Source: Oegoconia quadripuncta (taxonomy: Eukaryota; Arthropoda; Insecta; Lepidoptera; Autostichidae). From it: DNA of 64,000 nucleotides. The stretch spans positions 32,519,242-32,583,241 of the forward strand of contig OX438743.1 in assembly GCA_949316235.1 (NCBI GenBank). The letters run 5' to 3'. Below, piece by piece: positions 29,985-42,874 of the stretch (within the stretch, counting starts at the first letter, position 1; each line of letters starts with the position of its first letter). Position numbers and translations under genes: made by a program. The notes below the pieces were generated by a model. That model was not told where the DNA came from, ran no database searches, and saw only the letters and a list, made by a program, of their open reading frames with translations.

Positions 29985-30042
29985 ATAAAAAAGGTAAACA
30001 AACAAACATCCAAACCTTCGCATTTTTAATATTAGTTAGAAA
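29985..30042 (+). repeat. Short RTE-like 3'-end fragment
   Basis: AAACAAACAAACATCCAAAC, then TTCGCATTTTTAATATTAGT, matches the terminal part of the repeats at 29517 and 62318. Confidence 0.65.
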
Positions 30043-30104
30043 CGAACTAACCAATGCAAAAACTAACAATATAATGATAATAGTAAAGAGAAAATTTGGA
30101 ATAC

Positions 30105-30275
30105 CCCCGACAATGTTGATGAATCAAAGGCGTATATCGTCCAGGTAGATTAGATCAGAAGATAGTGTTAAAAGCTAAATATCTTCGAAACGGCTTAACC
30201 GATTTTCATCAAACATGGCTAAGAACCTGTCCTCTAAAGCGTTTCATACAAAAAACACGCATACAACGCCGTCAA
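30105..30275 (-). repeat. Dispersed repeat fragment
   Basis: The segment AGCTAAATATCTTCGAAACG, then GCTTAACCGATTTTCATCAA, matches the inverse of 55080-55160. It is a diverged piece of a common lepidopteran repeat. Confidence 0.6.
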
Positions 30276-32814
30276 ACACATAACACCTGTCGTTTAATAA
30301 ATAATTAGTGTAACTAAAAAGCTAATTTAAGCAACTAATTTAAAAACCCTGTGTCAACATTTAGTTTAGAGGGTGTTAGCACAGGTTCGGCCAGTATGGG
30401 AGAGTGCCCAAGATGTTCGCTGCATTCATTAGCTGACTGGTAATGCTTGAACAAGTGCCGGCTCTTGGGCTACCTGAGACTTTCAGACATACTTTAACGC
30501 GATAGTAAAAATAAATTCGCAGCAATACTCGCACTTCGCACACACACAGGGTGTTAGGAAGGGCGATGCAAAGTCTTATAATGATCGTAAAAATTATTAG
30601 AGCTAAACTGTAGTAAAATCATATTACTTAAAAACGTAAAATCTATACTTAATCATATTAGTAAATAATACAAAAATTAATAGAGATTTCTTTCACAAAG
30701 TACAAACTCACAAGCTAGTGGAAGGTAAAATCTCAGAAAATGCAAGCAATGTACTGTACTGCATTGTGCACTCCACATTAACAGGGTCTGTTAATATTTT
30801 GATATACCTATAGTTTTTCAATAAACGGAAACCTGAATAAGTCTATCGGAGTAAAGTAGTAAGACTTTGTACTGAAATAAGGGATATTATCATAAATGGA
30901 CCAAACTTAAAATGACTACCACAAGAATTGCCAAATCATCAACAAATCCATTACGCCTCGTTAAAGTGACCATAGCATTTTCTATTCAAAGTTCTAGATC
31001 GTTCGCACATGCCATTTATGTCCCCCGAAAGGCAGTTAACTACGGTCCAGGGACTCTAATTTGAGGGTTAATCGTCAGTCCGATGGACCAGTAAGTGCGT
31101 TGTAATGAATATTATGCTTTGGGGCCATCCCGACCAACCCTTAACAATCCCTTTACTTTTTGGCACCCTACTTGCGGTCCTGAAGGCAGGGTATCTCTAA
31201 TGTTTAACAGATATTACATTGCTAGGATTATAATTAGTTGCAAGTAGGTCGTCAAGTTTAAATATGAATATTTCAATAGAAAACTTGTATAGTGTTAGAT
31301 GGAGTAAGCTATACGTAATAGACGGTTTTTAACTCCCGACGATAAACGACAGGTGTTATTGGTTTGACAGCGTCGTGAATGTCTGTGTGTGTGTCCACTT
31401 ATTGTCCGAATGTGCCTCAGTATTCGGATTTCAGTTCGGTTTTTTATATTAGGTCCTTACCTATCAAATTGGCGTTTCGTATGAAGTCTTACTGTTTTCT
31501 CTATACAAACATTTTTGATTTTTTTTGGGAACGGCAAATCCAATTTTAGCTAGTGTGTATTATCGGATAACATTAAGTTAAGTATAGGCAGCGTTAATTT
31601 TTAAAAGTAACCGCTTTATAAAAGTTAAGAAATTAAAAAATATTTCATGTGAAACCTTGAAATAATATTCCATTTTCCAAATAAAATACAAATTTGTATA
31701 TAGCTTTGAAAATCGCAGGAGTTGGTACATATGATTAACGAAGAAAAAAATCTCCAATTTCATCGGTAATTTCATTTAAAGACTAAACTAAACGAAGATA
31801 TTTAGTTTTAACTAATGGAGAGAATTGTTCAACTAGTATAGAGTACGTTTAAGCATGAATACCAAATGAAACTTATTCCAAAAATGTAATCATATTATAT
31901 TTTCTAACATGATTTCATTATTTTATTTACCCACGGACGATTATTTTTTATTTTTTTTGGAATAGGTACGAGTTTATTTCATTTGCGATTGGCGCTTCCC
32001 GGCAAACTCCGTTTCAGATATAATAAGATTGTTTTTAAATATTCTGAGTTACTTATCTATCTGCTTTGTATTTCTAAATAAATATATACATATAAACTAC
32101 CATAACCAAAGCTTAGTCTTTATGTTGCCGCTACAGCAATAACTCAAGTTTTATTGCATAGTTATTAGGTAAGTGTACTAACAACGTTAATCTACTTTGT
32201 GTTGTAACATAAATCTCAATTATTTCGAATGAAATCAACAGTAAGTTTAAATTAATCTTCTCGCTGAATCCTCCTCGAGCTCGTAAAACCCTTTCAGAGA
32301 TAAAATGAAATCAAACAAGTACTTTGATCGTGTTTGACTTAGAAACTTTTATTATAGAAAAGGTCAACGACCTATTTGTAGACTTAGAACAATAATAATA
32401 AGCAAGGGGATCTATTTTTGAGTTTCTACACTCGCATATTTCGCGCACAAATCAGATTTTTTTTAAATCTATTTATTTGTAGAGGGTTTTATCTGTAACA
32501 AACTATGCCACCCTCATAGGTAATCTAGACATGGAACATCCTATCTTCTACTTACCTACCTTAACAATTTTATATAAGATTCTGGCGTCCCTGGAATTAG
32601 GGAGAGACAAGATGCGATTGCACCAACCGGCATTGCCAACATGACTGTTTCGGCTTCGGTTGGGATACACTCCACCATAATATGGTATATATCCAATACG
32701 ATTCCACACTCTAGTCACACATTAGTCAGGGGATGGTACTTTTTCCAGACGCTATCCAAAACTATTCAATGGAATGTGTCCAGATCGAAGCAGAAAATTT
32801 TTTGAGTAGTATTT
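30276..32814. other. Non-coding stretch with minor repeat pieces
   Basis: 31325-31450 (TTTTTAACTCCCGACGATAA, GACAGGTGTTATTGG, then GTGTGTGTGTCC) resembles 54940-55010. 30380-30560 and 32570-32760 are unassigned. No open frame here has recognisable content. Confidence 0.45.
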
Positions 32815-33095
32815 TTTTTATGCACAATTATTTAGCACTAGTAGTAGTACTGACCCGGCAATCATCTTATTTGGGGGACTGGCTATCTTATCTCTGACAA
32901 CCGGAACACAACATACATAATGTTAATACATTGCTGTTTGGCGGTAGACTATAAATGGTGGTGCTAGCCAGGCGGTCATTTAAAATGCCCTACCACCAAC
33001 CAAACAGAGTACTAAAACATATCCCACTGGGGTTCGAACCCGCGACCTGCGATTCGTAAATCCTATGTTGTTTACATTGAGCCAAGGAGGCGTTT
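32815..33095 (-). repeat. SINE family A copy with head
   Basis: From the plus strand: T-rich tail, GACTGGCTATCTTATCTCTG, GGAACACAACATACATAATG, TGTTTGGCGGTAGACT, GCCAGGCGGTCATTTAAAAT, CACTGGGGTTCGAACCCGCG and the tRNA-like head ending TTGAGCCAAGGAGGCG. The GGTTCGAACCC box B and the head confirm a tRNA-derived SINE and not a tRNA gene. Confidence 0.87.
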
Positions 33096-34794
33096 AAAAG
33101 TAAAAGTATTGTAATTATTCTAAAAATAAGAAACAGAAACTAAACCTCAAACGTATTAAATTACCATCAATTATCGACCAAACATCCAAGAAATTAGGAA
33201 AAAATATTAAACACTTTTTTCGGTAGTGTTATTCTAAGTGAAGAGCGGATAAATATTGGGGCACGCCTGTATCTCTGTCCTTTATGAAAATGCTAGTGAG
33301 CCAAAAAGAGATGCAAATAATAGGACGCGTCGCTAATTAGCGCAGTATTCTTACGGAGGTCTCGGCTCCTAAAGCAAAGAAATTTATCCTCTTACTCACC
33401 CAACGAGATCGTTAATATTATATGGAATATAGTATATAATCTTTCAGAAACACTCAGATATCAGTGATTATAATCATCACAAAAAAAATTGCCATAAAGA
33501 GAATCGTTTCGAAGGCAATATCATGGTATATTGGAATAATATACTTTGTAATGTGACAATTTTAAAAAATATGAATAACGATAGAATATTATTCATCATC
33601 ATACAACAGTGATTCATATCTGTCCTCGAATATAAGCCCATCACATTATTATAATAATAGTACGTATGTAGGTACTTCGTACTTCGGTACTTTGACCTCG
33701 GAGGTTACATGATCTGCCTTCCGTAATGATGTTTGTATAAAATATAATCTTTCTTTTCATCTATTTTTTTCCACTTATAAATTCGCCTACTTACGCTGTC
33801 TCGGTACCTTTGAAAATCATTTTATGAAATATCCGCATTAACTTTTGAGTTCAAAATGTTTTATCCTCAAAATGACACATCCAACAACAAGTTAGTTGTG
33901 TTCAGTTACGTTTCAAGCACTAGTCCTTAAATATTTTACGTATAATTTGTGTGTACGATAAAGTGAATAAATCTATAATTAGCAGCATTCCCGAAATGTC
34001 TGTTTAGCTATAAAAAAATATAATGTTTTAAGAGTAAAGAAAAATATTTGTTGGTATACTTGCTATAAACTTTGATTGGACAACAATAAGAATTTTATCA
34101 TTCCTTGTATTTAATTTACTTGACGTTGCTTTCTCCATGTGTTTATCGTCTTTATTTCATTTATTTTATGTAATGGACATTTCTGAAGTATCCATTTTGG
34201 GAAATAGTCACTATAGAAAAAAGAAAATATTTTGGAAGTGGTAATTTTGGCAAATGAACTGAAATATTCTGTGTAGGTATTTTTTCTGTGTATTTACTAA
34301 TGTACAGATTAAGATTAGATACTAATATGACCAACTTATAATCTAGTTTTACTCTGCCAACCCTTAACACTGATGTTAAGCCCTCTGCCTTACCTTTTCG
34401 ATATTGATAGATATGTACACCTGAAATTCCATTTTATAGTTCACTTTATTTAAATTATTCGCCAGTTGCATTCAACAAACAGGAGTGGGCGGAGCAGTAG
34501 TGTTTCAAGTATTCACAAAGCCCGCAATTGACTGTGAATGACACCTCGAGTGTACTTTTGTCACCGTCTGCGAGTGTTTTGAGGGCGCCGCAACATCTGT
34601 TTACTTTGTGGTTCGTAACAAAGATCAATCGGAACTAGGTACCAGACAAAACTTACAATAATGTCACGTTCCTTAACGACCAGTATCGTAAACGATGGTT
34701 TAGAAGCCGTTTATTTGGTGCAGCAGACAGATTTTATAGCAAGCAATAATGATTCGTAATAACTATTTAAGTAATCAATAAAAACCATAAAACC
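33096..34794. other. AT-rich non-coding stretch
   Basis: No supported coding sequence. 34480-34625 is a GC-richer patch without a convincing frame. Confidence 0.4.
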
Positions 34795-35342
34795 CGACAG
34801 CATATTTGGTATTTCGCGGATGCCATGTTGGATTTTTTACCATGGTATCAAGACGAATCTAACGACACCATGCACTTCGAAATCGGATAAGCCGTTTAGG
34901 CTACAGAGTACGCCAAAGGAACGGACATGCATACATACATACCTACACCCGAAAAACATCACCCTCCTTTCTAGGGCAGTCGGGTAAAAATCACTTGTGG
35001 CGCAGTCGCATTCGATAGCGAATAGTCGACTAGTCGTTTTTAAGTTTAGTATTCTATTCAATGTCTGGTGGTCTCCTAAAATGGGTGATTTCCGTACTTC
35101 GGATGGCACATTAAATAGTCGCGATTGTTTTCAATTGAAGGCAACCGTTAAGCCAAGCCGGTGGCTTACAGGAGCAGTTTAAAACCACCGACTGTCAGGT
35201 GGCTGCTAGTCTGACACAAAACCAGCTATATCCCGCTGCCACTGGACCCGCATGGTGGGCCATGCCCCATAACATCTCCCAGTGAGAGCAGGCTGTATCC
35301 CAACAGTGGGGACGTGTGAGGTTGATGATGATGATAATTAAT
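34795..35342 (+). mobile_element. GATGAT-tailed non-LTR-type repeat, near-complete copy
   Basis: Starts CCCGACAGCATATTTGGTAT, contains TCAAGACGAATCTAACGACA, CTTGTGGCGCAGTCGCATTC and CATTAAATAGTCGCGATTG, and ends CAGTGGGGACGTGTGAGGTT followed by GATGATGATGAT. The copy at 47345-47975 is collinear in reverse orientation, and a third at 63180-63605 shares the 3' two-thirds. The open frames inside have no known domain, so it is probably non-autonomous. Confidence 0.8.
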
Positions 35343-36151
35343 TGTATAATTGAAAAAAGTGGTTGTGATGATAATGAAAATTCTATCTCAGTTGAGTGAG
35401 CGACTGTAAATTTTACTTCAACTACTGAAATTAATAAATAGTGTATTATTGGTTACTAATGTATTTTTCCCGTAAGCATCCGACCGGGTTCGATCTCAAA
35501 CGTGATTCAGTTTACCTACCAGTACCTATAACAATCTCCGCATCAACAATATAGGTTACCTAAGCATTTAGTTTTCCAATATTGAATTTTGTTACTGTTT
35601 TATTGCTTTACATTCAATGAATAGAAGATTCCACTTTCCCGCAAAGACTACTTTCGTGCAAACGTACAAGTATCTCCAAAGCCCGTCCCGCTTCCAGTTC
35701 AAAACGCCCATTGACATACCGCAAATTTAATTCCGCTTCGAGAATTGAAAAATATTGCGCTCGTGTAACGTTACTCCATAGCATTCAGATGGTAATGGAA
35801 GGGAAATAGAAAGGAAGCGGCACATTTTGTCAGCCGACAAGTATAACACATCCGCTTTAAGGTAATGCTACATGCTACATAAATACGAGTAAATGGCAAA
35901 TGTGATTTCAATTCCGTGTCTCTATGGAAAACGTACGCTTCCTTAAGGTAATCCGGCATGCAAATTGCGAACGGCTAACTGTATAAAACTCGTCGGGAGG
36001 ATGGTTAAAGAGTCTGCGAAACTAGAAACTAAACATGAACGTAGTAAGGTTCATTAGTCAGACCGGAACGATTCGACATTCGTGCTTTAAAAGTTTCAAA
36101 ACTATCCCGAACTTTATCTCCGTTTTAATAAATACATCGGCAAGCACTTAC
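35343..36151. other. Non-coding stretch, probably host intron
   Basis: Lies downstream (minus sense) of the donor at 36151. Nothing recognisable. Confidence 0.4.
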
Positions 36152-36482
36152 TTGACTCAGACTATCTCCTAGGCTGCCTTCTGCGTCGACTGGCCTGAAG
36201 AGTTGATTGGATTCTTTCAATGGTAGGTCTCTTGGTCTTTTCCGTACTTGTGCTTCCCTCATAGCTTGGCTCTGGAGTCTTTCGAAGAATTCTCTAGGTT
36301 TCAGCGGGGGTGGTTCGTCGTCCGGAGGCGGCGGTGGGGGAGGGGGTAGCCTCGTACGGGGGGAGTTTCGTAGGAGTGACCGCTCGTCGTCTTCCGTGGA
36401 ACGTTCATCGTGGTCGGAGTCTGAACTTCGGCTATCGCGTCGTCTCACTCCTTGGAGATGTGGTTCGAGAAACGTCGCATTT
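36152..36482 (-). CDS. Host gene internal exon with proline-rich tract, gene not recognised
   Basis: Acceptor TTTCCTTGTTACAG ends at 36483 and donor AGTCAA/GTAAGT begins at 36151. The 331-bp exon is open (phase 1 in, phase 0 out, 110 full codons). It encodes NATFLEPHLQG, then a charged Arg/Asp/Ser stretch (RRRDSRSSDSDHDERSTEDD), eight prolines in a row, then PLKPREFFERLQSQAMREAQ and DAEGSLGDSLSQ. The composition is GC-rich and acidic/basic with low complexity, as in intracellular tails or scaffold linkers. There is no membrane segment or catalytic motif. Both splice sites are strong and the sequence is unlike the surrounding repeats, so a single-copy host gene is likely. I cannot name it. Confidence 0.7.
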
Positions 36483-38484
36483 CTGTAACAAGGAAATTAT
36501 ATATAACATATATAATAATATATACACCTTTATGAACTAGAATAATAAAATTATGGACGTTGAACTCGTCTAAGGCGGTTATTGTTACAGAAAGACATCT
36601 CAAGGGGTCTGTTCTTATTCAAATTTGTTTTAATTCGTAAGTTATAAAAAACATCTGAAATACAATTGACACTCATTCACTAAGCTGACTCCCTAGAAAA
36701 GAAAGATAAAGAAACTCATGGGTTGCTCTTTTTAAACACAGCTGTACTCCGACCGCGATATGCAAATATCGATAGGCTATAGCTTTCGCTTTGGAATACG
36801 ATTGTGATAATAATAACTTAAAATTGACATCCCAATATAAAATGGGTTTGTTTTCATTGCATTCGCTAAGAAAAACCAATGGAAAGAATATGTTTCTTTC
36901 GTATACTAATACTAGTCGCCAGATTTTGTAAATAACAGAGTGAAGGCAAAAGAGTATTCGCGATCATCCTATTAAACAGTGGCGTGCCCTCCATATAGGC
37001 AGAAAAGCAGTGCCTACCCTAGTAAATTATAAGCTTTCCTCGAAATGCATTATGTCAAGACAGCTGATTCATACTGCTATGAACAGAAAATATCCCAAAC
37101 AGTTGCGAAGATTTTGAAAAGAGATATGTTTTTATTTTGTAGTTGTATGTTTGTCATTTATTAGCAAATTTCATCATTCTTTGACAAAACCTTATGAACG
37201 CCACTGCTATTAAACTACCTTTTAGCGATTGAACGCAAAAATTTTTATGTGGTACGGCTGGCTGGTCTTACAGCATTTACGTTTTTGTATAGCGTCTCGC
37301 TGTCAACTGATTCCTACTGGAAATATTACGGTAGTTCTTTGATGGTAAATTTTGTTAAATTTCTGTTTTGACAAAACAAAGAAAAGTAATAATAATTCGA
37401 CTGAATTATTGAGCGGTTCATGTCCATGTTTATGCTGTAGAATTCTCTAATTTCTATCTTTCATTTCATCCAGAAGAGCGATTGAAGGCGAGTTTTAATC
37501 AGTCAATCATTTTGTACATTGTACAACTATTACGCAATTCATCAATACCTAATTGCCATATCTATGTAGCCGAATCACCTTGGAATTGGTATTTGCATCC
37601 GTCTGCATGCCGACACGCAATCGATTTCCGTATATCAAGTAACGAGCCACCAACGCACATGGGGCCCTGACCAGACTGTGGGGACATTAACTAAGATTTA
37701 TTCCCAGAGTCGGTGACCGTCGCGTATTAATTAAAAAGCTCCACACGGCCGTGTTTGCGAATGCCGCAAGTGTGGAGTGCGGGCGGTCTCTTTCGTGGTT
37801 GTGCGTGCAATCGTCCGTAAAACTTTTTGGTCAAACTCTCACAACAGCGATACCTATAACATTATAGGTATGTATAGTCTTTGTGTATCCAATTCCCGGT
37901 GGCTAATATATAATATTCCTATACGAATTTTGAAGTACAACAATTCTAAATTGTAACAATGACTCACGGATTTGTTTTATAATGTTGACGAATTTTAAAT
38001 GGGTATTATTGTTAAATTTTATTTTATTATATTTGCATGCTACTGTATTTTAGCTAAATAGAAGAAACTTATTTATGTAAAAGAATTGTACCTATTCATA
38101 GCAAATAAATTCTATTCTATAGATACAACATTCCATACAAGTCGAATATGTTGTTATATAAAGTCGGTTATAAAGGACCACTTTTCGTCACTTTTTTAAC
38201 TTCGTAGAATTAAGTAACTATATAAATATGTAACTGCATTTTATCTGCAATTAATTTACTTGCTATCAGACTAGGTATTAGCCATATGGATTAAAATTTA
38301 CACAGGACACCAGAATGTTCATTTAAAACATTGAGTAACTCTAAACTACAGTGGTACAATGTTTTTCCTTTGGCCACTATTTGGCACTATTTCAGCACAG
38401 TTTTTTGACATTGTCAAAATAGCTGAATTCCGCTGTGTGTATTCCAGTATGACGCACGTATAAATCCCCACTGCTGAGGCACAG
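36483..38484. other. Non-coding stretch, probably host intron
   Basis: 37640-37830 is a GC-richer segment containing the inverted pair CTCCACAC (37739-37746) and GTGTGGAG, without an open frame. It could be a conserved non-coding element. Nothing else is assigned. Confidence 0.4.
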
Positions 38485-38830
38485 CCTTCTTTTTTGTTTT
38501 TTTTTATGCACATCGGGTTGGTAATTGACCTTAATCACAACTGATGTTAAAAAAAGACGAGGTCGAAGGTGGAAGCGTACTGACCTGGAAACCCTAACAC
38601 ATTTGGGGGACTGGGTATCTTATCTCTGACAACCGGAACATAACAATGCTATTAACATTGTTGTTTGGCGGCAGATTTAGATAAGATGGTGGTAGCTAGC
38701 CAGGCGGACATTTAAAATTCCCTACCACCAACCAAACAGAGTACTTAAACATGTACCCCGCTGGGGATCGAACCCGCGACCTCCGAATCGTAAACCCAAC
38801 GTTGTGTACATTGAGCCACGGAGGCAGTTA
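38485..38830 (-). repeat. SINE family A, full-length reference copy
   Basis: This is the most complete copy. It runs from a T-rich tail (plus strand) through ACATTTGGGGGACTGGGTAT, AACAATGCTATTAACATTGT, TTGGCGGCAGATTTAGATAA, GCTAGCCAGGCGGACATTTA and the tRNA-like head CTGGGGATCGAACCCGCGAC, ending TTGAGCCACGGAGGCAG. It shows that TATTAACATTG is continuous where the 20-kb transposon interrupts the copy at 4175/24211. Confidence 0.92.
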
Positions 38831-39504
38831 AAAATTCTCTCATCAGATAGGGTATATAGGTTATATCCATCACGAACCAGTGCGGCTTGATGTATTTGTG
38901 TTAGACTAGTCTCTTGACAATGATTTCAAACTGCTAGTGTAGGCCACCGACTTGCCTTAACGAGTACATAAAGTGATATCTAAATATTTTATATCAACTT
39001 GTATTATGTGCACCACGCTGTCAGCTTTTCCGATTTTACAGAACACAGTTAACTTCGTTGAAAAATTTATCATGTCTCGAGCGGTTTTCATCAAAGTGCT
39101 GTAATAACATTGTCCCCACCCGTGACACGGAGGTGACACCCAATTTGTCCATGCCTGTGACACTGGCGACGGCGGACATTTCCGGATAACGAGAATATCG
39201 TGTGACACGATAGTTAATCGTAACATAAAGGGTTAGAGTCTTTAATGAGTTTCTCAGGATTAGAAATATTAATTTATTATTATCTCAAACATTAGTTTTT
39301 TTGGGAGTTTAATAGTTTACTTTACGAAATATTCAGAAATGCACACGTGACAGCGGCTGAGCCCGTCGCACAAAAATCTAAGACAAACTCAACGTAAGCT
39401 TTACCTACCTATCCTTTATATCGGTTATAAGGACTTATCTACCATTTTATTCTAATTTTATTGTTACAAAATACAGAAATTGTAAAGTTTACAGATGTTA
39501 ATAG
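38831..39504. other. Non-coding stretch
   Basis: The open frame at 38957-39226 (minus) has no recognisable motif. A short GTAGGCCACCGACTTGCCTT near 38939 matches a fragment of the GATGAT-tailed repeat. Confidence 0.4.
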
Positions 39505-39612
39505 TATTGTTATGTTCCGGCTGTTTGAGAATAGCCAGTCCTTCAAATAAGTTGCTTGTACTGGGTAAGCGCGATGCCACACAGCCTCATGTCCACTTAA
39601 CATCGTTTGTTT
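39505..39612 (+). repeat. SINE family A 3' fragment, diverged
   Basis: TATTGTTATGTTCCGGCTG, GAGAATAGCCAGTCCTTC and CATGTCCACTTAACATCG follow the family order but are strongly diverged. Confidence 0.55.
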
Positions 39613-40510
39613 AAGCTTAAGCGCTGACCGTCGTGTCTAAAATATACCTATGTAGGCGGTTCCTACTACTTTTATCTTTAAAAGTTATCTCCTCATCATT
39701 TTTAAATTTGCAATTGTACTAAAAAAAACAAGGAAAAATATATTTAGAGCTAGTTGAGCCATAAAAACCTTTCATTGTACTAAAATCTACTATGTTTGTG
39801 AACATGCAGGCTATTTTTAAAGTGTACCTATGTGCACCAAGATTTTCATATATGACTGCACGGTCCACGGGTGTGTAACAAATCAGCATCACCTCACATG
39901 TCACCGCCATGGTCATTACGAGGGATTGACGCCCCGCCGCGTCCTATCCCGACGCCCGACGCTATTAATTAAAATGTCATAATCTGATGCCAACTTTGTC
40001 ACAGGTGCCATGCAAACCATCATTAATTTAAATTTGGTTCATGTAAAATTCTACTCATGTACCTACCTAATGCTTCATTTAATAAAACTATGAAAGTGCG
40101 AAATTGCAAAAACCTGTTAAATGCACCGGATCGCAGAGGTGAACGGATTATATCCTCATTGACTAAATCTAAATGAACATGACGCTATAACAAATATAAA
40201 GCTGGCTGGCGAATGCTTCCAAACTCCAGAAGTTTCGCAACTGATCCCAAATTGCAGCAGACCAAAAAAACTAACCAAAATATTAAGTTCTGTTACAGTC
40301 TAATGTTTATTTGAAGGCATAAAAACCCTTCTGGCATCACAGTCTATCCGAAATCTACAATCCTGTGACATTGAACAGCAGGATAAGTAGTGAATATTTA
40401 CTGAGATCGCTGGCTTCAGTTTCGAACACATCCTCCTTTCCTGCAGGCGAGATTTGTGATCAAACGCGTATAGAATCTATCATAAAAATAATGTGATTTC
40501 ATAGTGATAG
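39613..40510. other. Non-coding stretch
   Basis: No supported feature. Confidence 0.4.
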
Positions 40511-40605
40511 CAGCCTAGTTTAAGGACAGGTCTAGAGTTAGCTCATATTACGTGTAAATATGGATATAGATGAGCGAACTCTATACTTGTCCTTAAACTA
40601 GGCTG
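40511..40605. repeat. Inverted repeat, 36-bp arms
   Basis: Arm 40511-40546 (CAGCCTAGTTTAAGGACAGG and following) pairs with 40570-40605 with about three mismatches and a 23-base loop. It looks like a tiny foldback element or a small-RNA hairpin. Confidence 0.8.
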
Positions 40606-41349
40606 AATGTGGTGGACACATTCACTCGCATCGTAAATTCTTTACTTCTCTTCAATATTGGAAGTTTTCTGGCCCCATCACCAAATTCCTTAAGTTGTCT
40701 GCTTTCATTATTTTGACATTCTACGTAGAACGGAATTTCATATTGCCAACAAAAGTAGCAGGCAGCTGGCAACTAATTCATTTCACTAAAAACAAAGATA
40801 AGAGAACAAGGCAGTATCCACAAGCAACAGATTATTTACACACACCGGTCGGAAGCCACGAGATTAATTGCAAATGCCGTATTAAAGCGTAGGAAAAAAG
40901 AAATTTCCTATGAACAGGGTTACCACAATTCATATCCAAAATTGAGACACAATATACTTATTTAGATAATGCCTATTAAAAAAAATAATAACGTGTCTCC
41001 ATACACAGCGGTCCGTGAATTTGAATAGATATAAAAAAAACATTAAATGTTTATTTCAAGTACAGTAACTCCCAATAAAATTGTTAGTAATGACAATATA
41101 TACATAAAAACTATATTAGTTAATTATAAAATACTGATAGTAACATGAACCACATAAACGTCGTTCATGTACCAGAGAAGTGCCTTATTTCATTAATATT
41201 ATTGTTACATGTTTTCCCTCACAGTGTTCTTAGGCATGTACGCTTTCCTTCAAAAACCTAGTGAAAAGTCCGTCATAGTGAGCGGCCCAGGCACCAACCA
41301 ACCCATAAACACTTCTTCACCCCGATTTGTGTTGTTTGATGACGACCCT
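40606..41349. other. Non-coding stretch
   Basis: No supported feature. The open frame at 40695-40892 has no known motif. Confidence 0.4.
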
Positions 41350-41642
41350 TGACGACCTGTTTGGTGTAGTGGTCAGAAACTCTGACTGTTATACCAAAAG
41401 GTTGCGGGTTCAAATCCCGCTAGGGGCATATGTTTGTATGATGAATACAGACATGTGTTCCCGAGTTATGGATGTTTTTCATTTATATGTATATATATTT
41501 ATTTACGAAAAAAAAAATGTATTTGTGTAGTATATCAACCATCTGGTATCCACTACACAAGCCTATAGTTGCTTAATGTGGAACTAGATGGCGTTGTGTG
41601 TATGTCCAAGGATATTTATTTATTTATTTATTTATTTGTTGT
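41350..41642 (+). repeat. SINE family B, full-length copy
   Basis: tRNA-like head CCTGTTTGGTGTAGTGGTCA with box B GGTTGCGGGTTCAAATCCCG, then GGGGCATATGTTTGTATGAT, CCCGAGTTATGGATGTTTTT, CATCTGGTATCCACTACACA, GGAACTAGATGGCG and a (TTTA)n tail at about 41615-41640. It is the reference copy for family B here. Confidence 0.9.
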
Positions 41643-42594
41643 TGGATCAATCTATGGAGTTGGCAGTCTATATTTCAGTCCGTTTTTTAAAAAAGTGTTA
41701 TTTTGCTTTTATTTATTTTGCTTTAGTAAGGAATATTATATTTTCCAATGAATATTTTAGTAAGCAGTTATTTAATCTTGTGACTTTCTCATATGTATCC
41801 GTCCATTATACAAATAAGATCTGTTTTCGGTTCTGCTAGTCAAGGCAGCACAAATGTCTCTTTATACATTCCATAGGCGAATAAATTGATTTTCACTTAC
41901 GCCTGCGAAATCAGGCGCCTATAATGACTATTTTTTTTTATATAACGTTTGGTAATACTACACTGGTCCAGCGTAGAGAGGTTATATGTTTGTCATACAT
42001 AGACCCGCGGCTACCCTAATGGTTGGCTTTTGTTTTTCTTCATTTAGCCTGCCCCAAGGGGTGCTCTGTTATTTTGCAGTATAAAAGGAATTCCCAGTTC
42101 GCCCCAGAAATAGCTTTGGGTTAACTTTGGTGTATTATTTCGGACATAATATTTTAATAATATATCTAGGCTATTTTCTGTGATAAAACAAAGGTAATCT
42201 TAACAATGTAATATGAAACTACAAAATGTACGGTCGTCGGCATGTTCACCGTAACACTTTGATGTAGTGGGGCTAGTCTGTTTGGTTTTAAGGCGCTGAA
42301 TAGAGCCAATGACCTTGAGCAATGGATACGCCCACTTAATGTTCGATAAAGCAGCGCTGCGTCTGCGACACGGTCAATATGCGTACCGTCAGACGAGTCG
42401 ACCTTACGGGAAACCTTCTTGCGAACTGAACTTTGAGTTAGAGCTCTCCTAAATGCAACAGGTGGCGCTGTTCGCGAAATAAAAAACAACACAAATTAAT
42501 AATATAACAAGGATGATTTATTGAAATATAAATGTATAGGTATTCATAGAATGTTTTCAAAAATAAGTTTGGGACCAGAATGTTTCAGACACGG
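41643..42594. other. Non-coding stretch
   Basis: The minus-strand open frame at 42166-42492 has no recognised domain, although part (AVAFRRALTQSS-like) might be repeat-derived. Nothing I can support. Confidence 0.4.
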
Positions 42595-42599
42595 CGAAA

Positions 42600-42800
42600 T
42601 AAATAAATAAAAAGTGTTATTTTTAAACGACTTCAAAAAAGGAGTATGTACACCGATATCTCCGAGACTTGGCGGTTGATTCACATGGTTCTTTTTGTAA
42701 ATGAAAGGGGATACCGTCGAGTTGGTCCCATTGTAATTTCAGCGCAATCGGTCCAGTAGTTTTTGTGTAATCATGGTAAATATCAGAATGGCATTACATA
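42600..42800 (+). repeat. Dispersed repeat fragment (CGACTTCAAAAAAGGAG family)
   Basis: Starts ACGACTTCAAAAAAGGAGTA and continues AAATGAAAGGGGATACC and TCGGTCCAGTAGTTTTTGTG, typical of a common lepidopteran repeat with this head. The copies at 17870 and 43030-43550 share the head. Confidence 0.6.
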
Positions 42801-42874
42801 TTTAGACGATTGCGTAGTTTTTACACAGGGAAACTAAGTAGATACAGTTTGGGTTTGTATGGAAAAAGTGTAGA

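Noticed and set aside
42166..42492. 108-codon minus-strand open frame as a host gene
   Set aside because: No recognisable motif or splice context. It may come from an old repeat.
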